From Cellulomonadaceae bacterium (lineage in GTDB: Bacteria > Actinomycetota > Actinomycetes > Actinomycetales > Cellulomonadaceae), in contig JAITCK010000213.1 of the NCBI GenBank assembly GCA_031283115.1, forward strand, positions 1-7,346: a DNA stretch of 7,346 bases, given 5' to 3'. The notes below the pieces were generated by a model that was given only the letters and a program-made list of their open reading frames with translations, did no database searches and had not been told where the DNA came from. Shown here piece after piece: positions 1-5,122 of this stretch. The translations under genes were made by a program, and so were the position numbers. Positions within the stretch are counted from its first letter, which is position 1, and each line of letters begins with the position of its first letter.

Positions 1-2
1 AA

Positions 3-299
3 GTGGATGCCGCTACCGACCGCATCAGCGACCTGGCCAACGAGAACGCCCAACTAGGCGACAGGGACGTAACCAACCAGGCCCTCATCGACTACCAGCG
101 CCGCATCTCCGAGGCTGCCGCCAACGTGTCACGGGCCCTGGGCCAGTGCACCGACGGGCAGTCGCAACTCATTGAAGCCCTCCGCAACCCTGGGCGCTAC
201 ACCCCCGAATCGGTGAGCACTTTCGCCGCCGAGGTGGAACGCCACTGCCATGCCGCCAGCACCGCCAACGCTTCCCTCCAAGCCGAGTTGAACCGATGA
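3..299 (+). CDS. 3' part of a small helical protein of unknown function (5' end outside window)
   Basis: I do not recognise this protein. The frame is open to the left edge of the window. The GTG at position 3 could serve as a start but has no visible upstream context, so the gene is probably truncated. The visible 98 residues are rich in Ala, Asn, Gln, Glu and Arg, lack hydrophobic segments and look largely alpha-helical, possibly coiled-coil. Two cysteines (visible residues 49 and 82) would suit a disulfide between two helices in an exported protein, whose signal sequence would then lie upstream; that is inference. Its TGA stop overlaps the ATG of the following protease gene in an ATGA arrangement, so the two are very likely co-transcribed and translationally coupled. 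A role as partner, substrate or accessory protein of the protease is possible but not shown by the sequence. Confidence 0.6.
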   Translation: MDAATDRISDLANENAQLGDRDVTNQALIDYQRRISEAAANVSRALGQCTDGQSQLIEALRNPGRYTPESVSTFAAEVERHCHAASTANASLQAELNR

Positions 300-1102
300 C
301 GGCCACAACGGCACACGACGGACAACCCATCGTCGCGCCTGCCGCCGCAAGAAAACGTGCGGCCGCCCTCATCGCGTCCCTGATCACGCCCCTTCTGCTG
401 GCCGGATGTGGCTCCCTGCCGCCCTTCCCTGCCCTGCCCGACGCCGGACCCGATGAGGTACGGGCGTCAAACATTGTCCCCGACCCCAGCGGGCTTGAAG
501 ACACCCCAGGGAGCCTTGTCGTCGACTCCCCCGACGGCTTCACCCCAGCAGAACGTATGTCGGTGCGTATCCGTAACGTCGGCTGCACAGCCCTGTCCAC
601 CGGGTCAGGCTTTGCCCTTGATGACCACACCATCATCACCAACCGGCATGTCATCGAAGGGATGCGCGAGTTGGAAATGTCCACCTACGACGGGCGCAGC
701 CTGGCCGTCGCCGACGCAGGCGTCACCGAATACGCCGACCTGGCCATCGTCACCACCGTCGAAGCAATGACAGACTTCCCCGTGCTCCGCGACAGCGACC
801 CAGAAGAGGGTGAGCCGGTGCAGGTGGTCGGCTATCCGGCAGGCGGACGCCTCACCATCACGACAGGAACCGTGTTAGGTGCGGTAGAAGACCCACTCAA
901 CTCCAACCTGGGCAAAGTGTTTGTCACCGACGCTGAGGTGGAGCCCGGCTCATCAGGTTCAGCCGCCTTCGATGCGGACGGGCAGATTATCGGCGTGGTT
1001 TATGCCAAAGCCGACGAGAACCGCAGCCTGCTGGTGCCCGTCTCCCTGCTGCGCCGCCTCCTTGACGATTCAGCCTTCACGCCACTGGCCTCCTGCCAGT
1101 AA
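296..1102 (+). CDS. Lipoprotein trypsin-like (HtrA/S1-type) serine protease
   Basis: A 268-residue predicted secreted serine endopeptidase. The N-terminus has a basic RKR at 19-21, a hydrophobic stretch at about 22-36 and a lipobox LLAGC with Cys38, so it is probably lipid-anchored on the outer face of the membrane. A Pro/Asp-rich linker (about 41-85) precedes the protease domain. The full catalytic triad is visible: His118 in ITNRHV, Asp148 in YADLAIV, and Ser220 in EPGSSGSAAF. Cys97, just before the STGSGF strand, and Cys267 at the extreme C-terminus are the only other cysteines and could form a disulfide bracketing the domain. There is no PDZ domain after the protease, unlike classical HtrA/DegP. 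The ATG overlaps the stop of the upstream gene by 4 bp with no clear Shine-Dalgarno, which fits translational coupling. The natural substrate is unknown. Confidence 0.88.
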   Translation: MTATTAHDGQPIVAPAAARKRAAALIASLITPLLLAGCGSLPPFPALPDAGPDEVRASNIVPDPSGLEDTPGSLVVDSPDGFTPAERMSVRIRNVGCTALSTGSGFALDDHTIITNRHVIEGMRELEMSTYDGRSLAVADAGVTEYADLAIVTTVEAMTDFPVLRDSDPEEGEPVQVVGYPAGGRLTITTGTVLGAVEDPLNSNLGKVFVTDAEVEPGSSGSAAFDADGQIIGVVYAKADENRSLLVPVSLLRRLLDDSAFTPLASCQ

Positions 1103-1135
1103 CCAGCAGCCTCCCCATCGGGCAGGCAAAGCAAA

Positions 1136-1184
1136 AACAACCTCTGCCAGGCCCCACAGTACGAGAGGCCCGGCAGAGGTTGTT
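1136..1184. terminator. Convergent intrinsic terminator between the protease and DUF937 genes
   Basis: A perfect 13-bp inverted repeat pairs 1136-1148 with 1172-1184. An inner GGCC/GGCC pairing at 1150-1153 and 1167-1170 extends it across one mismatch. On the - strand the stem runs into a T-rich tract (complement of 1133-1137), a good rho-independent terminator for the DUF937 gene ending at 1205. On the + strand the 3' side has only interspersed Ts, so it may terminate the protease mRNA less efficiently. Its position between two convergent genes fits shared use. Confidence 0.8.
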
Positions 1185-1204
1185 GACGTTGAATCAGGTG
1201 AGAG

Positions 1205-1843
1205 TCAGCGCTTGCCGCCACCCAGCAGGCCGCCCAAACCGCCAAGAATATCGCCCAAACCGCCATCGGCTGACGCAGCGCCACCGCTGCTGCCGCCAAG
1301 GATGCCGCCCAGCACGCTGCCAATATCGATGCCACCTGCACTGGTGCTGGCAGGTGTCGCCTTGGCGCCACCACCGCCGCCAAACACGTTAGACAAGATG
1401 GCACCCAGCCCCCCCAAACCACCCGACGCACCCTGTGAAGCGCCACCGCCGCCCATCTGCTTGGCGATAAAGGACATGACGATGGGAGCCAGCAGCGGCA
1501 GAAGTTTAGCGATGAGGCCCTGGTCGTTGCCCGTGGACTGAGCCACCTTGGCAACCACCTGGTCTTCGTTGGCGCCAAAAATGTTGCTGGCAATTTTGGC
1601 GCCGTCAGCCGTGTCAATAGCAGCCGGGTCAATACCGCCGTCAATGAGGCTGCCACTGTGTTGGGTCAGAGCCTTGGTGAGCGACGCGGCACCAGCCGGG
1701 TCTTGGGCGTTAGCGTTGAGGCCGCCCAACAGGGCTGGAAGCAGGCTTCCAGCAGCCGAAGAAACCTGGTCAGGGTTGGCGCCCAACTGGCTGGCGATCT
1801 GGTCGATGGGCAGGCTCTTGAGCAGGTCAGAAATCTGGGTCAT
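1205..1843 (-). CDS. DUF937-family protein with glycine-rich C-terminal tail
   Basis: A 212-residue protein resembling the DUF937 family, whose molecular function is not established. Residues 1-130 are helical: a start like MTQISDLLKSLPIDQIASQLG, then SLLPALLGGLNANA at 33-46, a segment similar to bacterial DUF937 proteins around GANEDQV (90-96), and a hydrophobic helix at about 110-128. Residues 131-212 are a low-complexity tail of Gly, Ala, Ser and Leu (about 34 of 82 residues are Gly) built from variations on LGGLGG and ILGG. There is no signal peptide and no catalytic motif. The ATG is well placed behind an AAGGGAG Shine-Dalgarno (complement of 1851-1857). A weak promoter candidate lies upstream on the - strand: GTGACC (1904-1899) and TACGAC (1882-1877), spaced 16 nt. 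The gene appears to be its own unit, bounded by hairpins on both sides. Confidence 0.8.
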   Translation of the reverse strand: MTQISDLLKSLPIDQIASQLGANPDQVSSAAGSLLPALLGGLNANAQDPAGAASLTKALTQHSGSLIDGGIDPAAIDTADGAKIASNIFGANEDQVVAKVAQSTGNDQGLIAKLLPLLAPIVMSFIAKQMGGGGASQGASGGLGGLGAILSNVFGGGGGAKATPASTSAGGIDIGSVLGGILGGSSGGAASADGGLGDILGGLGGLLGGGKR

Positions 1844-1949
1844 GGTGTCGCTCCCTTGCGGTGTCGTCGAATGTCAGTCGTAAATAGTCACGCTGGTAGG
1901 TCACACGTTATCGGGCAACGGCCCGCCGCGCTCGCTATCACCACGCACA

Positions 1950-1992
1950 AAGCGCGCCCGCGACAGAGAAAACCCGTGTCGCGGGCGCGCTT
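1950..1992 (-). terminator. GC-rich hairpin downstream of yebC, probable terminator
   Basis: A perfect 16-bp inverted repeat pairs 1950-1965 with 1977-1992 around an 11-nt loop, 21 nt past the yebC stop. On the - strand it is followed by only a short T run (TTTGTG, counting from the stem end), so the U tract is weak although the stem is very stable. It most likely ends the lepB-pdxT-yebC transcript and insulates the DUF937 gene. The rest of the 1844-2013 gap holds the DUF937 leader and no ORF that I can support. Confidence 0.72.
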
Positions 1993-2013
1993 GAAAGCAG
2001 GTGAGGTGGGTGC

Positions 2014-2778
2014 TCAGTCGTCGTCGCCGTCGACTTCAGCAATCACCTCATCGGAGGCGTTGAAGTTGGCGTACACGTTCTGGACGTCGTCAGAATCTTC
2101 AAGAGTGTCAATGAGGCGCTGGATTTTGCGGTAGCCCTCAGCATCCACGTCAACTTCCATAGACGGGTAGAAGATGGCGTCGGCAGAGTCGTAGTCCATG
2201 CCAGCCTCCTGAATGGCCTTGCGCACAGACACCAGGTCGGTGGCCTCGCACAGCACCTCAATGACGTCGCCCTCGTCGGTGACGTCTTCGGCCCCAGCCT
2301 CCAGGGCGGCCTCCATGACCTCATCCTCACCCACACCGTCAGCCTTAGGCACCACGATGAGACCCTTGCGGGAGAAGAGGTAGGACACCGAGCCCGGGTC
2401 GGCCAGGTTGCCGCCGTTACGGGTGAAAGCCATCCGAACCTCGGCAGCAGCCCGGTTCTTGTTGTCGGTCAAACATTCGACCAGCACGGCGATACCGTTG
2501 TTGCCGTAACCCTCATACATGATGGTCTGATAGTCGACGGCGTCGGCGCCCTCACCCGAACCACGCTTGACGGCACGGTCAATGTTGTCGTTAGGGACAG
2601 AGGTTTTCTTGGCCTTCTGAATGGCGTCAAACAGGGTGGGGTTACCGGCAGGGTCGCCGCCACCCGTGCGGGCCGCCACCTCAATGTTTTTGATGAGTTT
2701 GGCGAACAACTTGCCGCGCTTGGCGTCGATTGCAGCCTTCTTGTGCTTAGTGGTTGCCCACTTAGAGTGACCCGACAT
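2014..2778 (-). CDS. yebC: YebC/TACO1-family protein
   Basis: A 254-residue full-length member of the YebC/PmpR/TACO1 family. The signature N-terminus [16 protein letters not shown] is followed by the lysine-rich helical domain with [17 protein letters not shown] (21-37) and [13 protein letters not shown] (46-58), then the family motif [13 protein letters not shown] (61-73), MYEGYG (87-92) and [10 protein letters not shown] (106-115). The C-terminal part is acidic and ends in EVDGDDD. The family was long annotated as transcriptional regulators; the mitochondrial member TACO1 activates translation, and recent work on bacterial members points to relief of ribosome stalling at proline-containing stretches. 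The true role here is therefore probably translational. The start is supported by a strong AGGGAGAGG Shine-Dalgarno (complement of 2785-2793) 6 nt before the ATG, which lies inside the end of pdxT. The 3-nt gap to pdxT implies one operon. In many actinobacteria ruvCAB follows; here a hairpin does. Confidence 0.96.
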   Translation of the reverse strand: MSGHSKWATTKHKKAAIDAKRGKLFAKLIKNIEVAARTGGGDPAGNPTLFDAIQKAKKTSVPNDNIDRAVKRGSGEGADAVDYQTIMYEGYGNNGIAVLVECLTDNKNRAAAEVRMAFTRNGGNLADPGSVSYLFSRKGLIVVPKADGVGEDEVMEAALEAGAEDVTDEGDVIEVLCEATDLVSVRKAIQEAGMDYDSADAIFYPSMEVDVDAEGYRKIQRLIDTLEDSDDVQNVYANFNASDEVIAEVDGDDD

Positions 2779-2781
2779 GGC

Positions 2782-3477
2782 CTACCTCTCCCTGACGATT
2801 GAAACAAAAAGCTCGTGCACACGGGCGTCCCCGGTGATTTCGGGGTGGAACGCGGTAACCAGAAGGTTCCCCTGGCGTGCGGCGACGATTCTACCGGCAC
2901 CCGCAGGCACCTGAGCACCATCGGTGGCGTGCTGTGGGATTCGCGCCAAAACCTGCACCCCAGGCGCCGTATCCTCAATCCACGGAGCACGAATAAACAC
3001 GGTGCGCACGGGGCTACCACCAGGTAAGTCGCTGATACCAGCGACATTCAGGTCAGCCTCGAAAGAATCCACCTGACGGCCAAAAGCGTTACGACGCACC
3101 GTCACATCCATGCCACCTAAAGTCTGCTGCCCGTCACTACCATCAACGATGCGGTTCGCAAGAAGAATCATGCCCGCACACGACCCGTACACAGGCAGGC
3201 CGTCAGCGATGAGGGCACGGACCGGGTCGCGCAGGTCAAAAATGCGCAGCAACTTGTCAATAGTGGTCGACTCCCCGCCCGGCAACACCAAGCCGTCAAG
3301 CCCGGCCAGTTCACGGTGACGGCGCACTGGCACAGCCCGCGCCCCCGCCGCCTCCAAGGCGGCCACGTGTTCGCGCACGTCCCCCTGGAGGGCAAGCACG
3401 CCAATGGTGGGCATTGCAGGCACTGTAGGCGCTGCAGATGAGCGCGGTACAGCGGGCGAGACGGACAGGGAAGTCAT
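2782..3477 (-). CDS. pdxT: Pyridoxal 5'-phosphate synthase glutaminase subunit PdxT
   Basis: The class I glutamine amidotransferase subunit of the PdxST PLP synthase. It hydrolyses glutamine and channels ammonia to PdxS, which builds PLP from ribose 5-phosphate and glyceraldehyde 3-phosphate. Visible motifs: the start strand [12 protein letters not shown] (26-37), LPGGEST (65-71, oxyanion-loop region), nucleophile Cys100 in GSCAGM, and the His211/Glu213 pair in TAFHPE. At 231 residues it is longer than the usual 190-200 because of about 21 extra N-terminal residues rich in Ser, Ala, Pro and Val. An internal ATG at 3414 (Met22, [12 protein letters not shown]) would give the normal family length. 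Neither start has a clear Shine-Dalgarno; the far start is kept because a -10-like box lies 8 nt before it. pdxS, often adjacent, is absent here; yebC follows after 3 nt. Confidence 0.95.
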   Translation of the reverse strand: MTSLSVSPAVPRSSAAPTVPAMPTIGVLALQGDVREHVAALEAAGARAVPVRRHRELAGLDGLVLPGGESTTIDKLLRIFDLRDPVRALIADGLPVYGSCAGMILLANRIVDGSDGQQTLGGMDVTVRRNAFGRQVDSFEADLNVAGISDLPGGSPVRTVFIRAPWIEDTAPGVQVLARIPQHATDGAQVPAGAGRIVAARQGNLLVTAFHPEITGDARVHELFVSIVRER

Positions 3478-3485
3478 GGGCGCAC

Positions 3486-3491
3486 AGTCTA
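3486..3491 (-). promoter_or_regulatory. Candidate -10 box for a leaderless pdxT transcript
   Basis: On the - strand these bases read TAGACT, matching the actinobacterial TANNNT -10 pattern, and end 8 nt before the pdxT ATG at 3477. Transcription would then start at or next to the ATG, giving a leaderless mRNA, a common arrangement in Actinobacteria. This agrees with the missing Shine-Dalgarno. No good -35 hexamer is visible at 16-19 nt upstream, so the call rests on the -10 and its spacing alone. Confidence 0.4.
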
Positions 3492-3530
3492 GGCGAGACG
3501 GGAAGCAGGCTGGACGTAGTCGGTCAGCAG

Positions 3531-4253
3531 TCAGTCGGCAGCCAGGGCGCTGTACACGTCCGGCTGCGCACGATGAATAGTGGCCTGACCGAAAGGAAAG
3601 ACGGTAGCGAAAGCAACACCACGCACCTGGCTGATCGGCACAAAGCCGCCGCTCGGCTGGTCTTGATGGGCGCGCGAATCAGCCGAATGGTTACGGTTGT
3701 CCCCCATCACCCACACGTGGCCGTCAGGCACAGTAACCGCAGAAAAATGCTGTTGCATCGGATGAGACTCGGGGTGCAGATACGGCTCGTCGATGGGCTG
3801 TCCGTTGATCAGCACCTGATTGTCAGCCGTACAACAACTCACCGTGTCGCCAGGTAGGCCAATAATCCGTTTGATGAGGTAGCCGCCATGCCGGGGGGCT
3901 GGGCCAGCCTGCGAACTCACCTGCTTGACAAACTCAGCAAAGGCGGCGCGAACAGGGTGGTATTGCTCAGGTAGCCAGCCCTCAAAATCGTTGAACACCA
4001 CAATGTCTCCGCGCTGCACGTCACGTAGTCGCGGAGTAATACGAGACACCATGATGCGGTCGGAAATCTCCAGCGTGTTCCGCATCGAACCTGACGGAAT
4101 GTAATACGACTGGACAACAAAACTTTGCAGCGCCCACGACCCCAGCAAGGCGACGGCAGCAACGATGGCGGCTTCCTTCCAGAAACCGATATGACGGCGC
4201 TTGGCGTGCGCAGGCCGCCTTCGCGCCCGCACCGGCCTCATCATCTGCGTCAT
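3531..4253 (-). CDS. lepB: Signal peptidase I (type I leader peptidase)
   Basis: A membrane-bound serine protease that removes signal peptides from exported proteins by a Ser/Lys dyad. Numbered from the start at 4253 (240 residues), a strongly basic cytoplasmic N-terminus ([15 protein letters not shown], 6-20) precedes one transmembrane helix at about 26-47. Box B is SYYIPSGSM with nucleophile Ser56, box D is [12 protein letters not shown] with general base Lys128, and box E is [11 protein letters not shown] (184-194). The open frame extends up to an ATG at 4379, but the extra 42 residues contain five cysteines, resemble nothing in the family and cover a structured repeat, so an ATG at 4253, 4244 or 4241 is preferred. 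None has a strong Shine-Dalgarno. The gap to pdxT is 53 nt and the gap from the upstream NUDIX gene is 223 nt, so lepB may have its own promoter, although none is convincing. Confidence 0.93.
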   Translation of the reverse strand: MTQMMRPVRARRRPAHAKRRHIGFWKEAAIVAAVALLGSWALQSFVVQSYYIPSGSMRNTLEISDRIMVSRITPRLRDVQRGDIVVFNDFEGWLPEQYHPVRAAFAEFVKQVSSQAGPAPRHGGYLIKRIIGLPGDTVSCCTADNQVLINGQPIDEPYLHPESHPMQQHFSAVTVPDGHVWVMGDNRNHSADSRAHQDQPSGGFVPISQVRGVAFATVFPFGQATIHRAQPDVYSALAAD

Positions 4254-4270
4254 AGGCGCAATGGTCTCAT

Positions 4271-4318
4271 CGTGTCGGCGGCAGGCAGACCCGCCGACGC
4301 AGGGTGACCGCCGACACG
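4271..4318 (-). promoter_or_regulatory. Nested inverted/direct repeat upstream of lepB, possible leader structure or operator
   Basis: An 11-bp perfect inverted repeat pairs 4271-4281 with 4308-4318. Its core octamer CCGCCGAC occurs directly at 4291-4298 and 4308-4315 and inverted (GTCGGCGG) at 4274-4281, so the three copies start exactly 17 bp apart. In a - strand transcript the copy nearest lepB can pair either with the middle copy (8-bp stem, 9-nt loop) or with the far copy (11-bp stem, 26-nt loop), but not both. The element ends 17 nt before the preferred lepB ATG. It could be a leader switch, a protein-binding site array, or chance in GC-rich DNA. Confidence 0.45.
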
Positions 4319-4378
4319 TCACGTCGGTGCTACTCGTGACTGGGGTACGCGAGTTGGCGTCGAGGTCGCAGGGACACA

Positions 4379-4422
4379 TTTTTCGTTTCGCCTGCGCTAA
4401 CGCTCCGGTCGAGAACGAAAAA
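4379..4422. repeat. AT-flanked inverted repeat between the NUDIX gene and lepB
   Basis: A 9-bp perfect inverted repeat, TTTTTCGTT at 4379-4387 and AACGAAAAA at 4414-4422. Further interrupted pairing inside (4388-4390 with 4410-4412, 4391-4392 with 4407-4408, 4394-4396 with 4401-4403) gives one long imperfect hairpin. On both strands the T run is 5' and the A run is 3', the reverse of a rho-independent terminator, so it is not a canonical one despite lying 55 nt past the NUDIX stop. It may be an operator or an RNA-processing structure. The surrounding 4254-4476 region holds no gene I can support. Confidence 0.45.
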
Positions 4423-4476
4423 CCCTTACCCTCCGCCCAACTTTCGTGAGGCGACCTGCGTTACTGCACTTCGTTT

Positions 4477-5121
4477 TTATGCCGGGAGGTTTCCTCGGCG
4501 GTAGGGCATGGGGGTGTTGGCGGGGCGCAGGGTTGACCAGGTGTTGTTGCGGTGGGTGTGGGCGGCGAGAATACCGATGACGGCGGACGGGGAGTGGATA
4601 GACCCGTCGAGTACGCGGGCGACCGCCTCGTCGAGGGGAACCCAGCGGACTTCCATGTCGGCTTCTTCTTCGGTACGGACGTGACGCCGGTCGGGTGGGA
4701 TGACGGTCAGGTCACGGGCCAGGAAGATACGGAGGGATTCGTTGGTGAAGCCCGGCGACGTGAGGAAGTCGGCCAACACATGCCAGGTTGAGGCCTGCAA
4801 GTCGGTTTCCTCGGCGAGTTCGCGGGCAGCGCACACGTCGGCTGGTTCACCCGCAATGTCAAGTAGACCTGCGGGAATCTCCCACAACACTGACCGCACA
4901 GCGTGACGGTACTGGTTGATCACAGCAACCCGCCCGTCGTCATCCATAGCGACGATGGCGACAGCGCCGGGGTGGTCGATGATGTCGCGGTCGACAATCC
5001 CGGCTGCACCTAAATCAACCCGCTCGCAGGCGACGTCGAAAATTCGTCCCGAAAACAGCGTCGTGTGACTGACGACGGGACGGGGCGCAACGACGTCCCG
5101 CAGGCCGGTGGTATCGGCCAT
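4477..5121 (-). CDS. NUDIX hydrolase, probable ADP-ribose pyrophosphatase
   Basis: A 214-residue protein that likely hydrolyses ADP-ribose or related nucleoside diphosphate sugars to AMP and a sugar phosphate, using Mg2+ bound by the NUDIX helix. Visible: HPGAVAIVAMDDDGRVAVINQYRHAV (50-75), typical of the ADP-ribose pyrophosphatase subgroup, then WEIPAGLLDIAGE (80-92) and the helix AARELAEET (98-106). Two departures from the consensus GX5EX7REUXEEXGU: six rather than five residues separate Gly85 and Glu92, as in other members that read PAGLLD, and Asp107 stands where Gly is expected. The metal-binding REL-EE residues (Arg100, Glu101, Glu104, Glu105) are intact. SPGFTNESLRIFLARDL (122-138) is also family-typical. 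The ATG lies one base past the pyrG stop with no Shine-Dalgarno, suggesting termination-reinitiation. It matches the position of M. tuberculosis Rv1700. A longer open frame into pyrG is spurious. Confidence 0.9.
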   Translation of the reverse strand: MADTTGLRDVVAPRPVVSHTTLFSGRIFDVACERVDLGAAGIVDRDIIDHPGAVAIVAMDDDGRVAVINQYRHAVRSVLWEIPAGLLDIAGEPADVCAARELAEETDLQASTWHVLADFLTSPGFTNESLRIFLARDLTVIPPDRRHVRTEEEADMEVRWVPLDEAVARVLDGSIHSPSAVIGILAAHTHRNNTWSTLRPANTPMPYRRGNLPA

Positions 5122-5122
5122 G

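Noticed and set aside
1000..1656. A 218-residue - strand open frame overlapping the protease and DUF937 genes.
   Set aside because: It is rich in Trp, Arg, Cys and Ala with no recognisable motif and lies out of frame over two well-supported genes; it is a GC-driven shadow.
4125..4449. Small + strand open frames of 60 and 82 codons in the lepB upstream region.
   Set aside because: Both run into lepB antisense, lack ribosome binding sites and recognisable domains, and cross the repeats described there.
4254..4476. A possible tRNA or known riboswitch in the lepB upstream gap, prompted by GGTCGAG and several stems.
   Set aside because: No cloverleaf arms or TpsiC-loop consensus can be assembled on either strand, and no recognised riboswitch core was seen.
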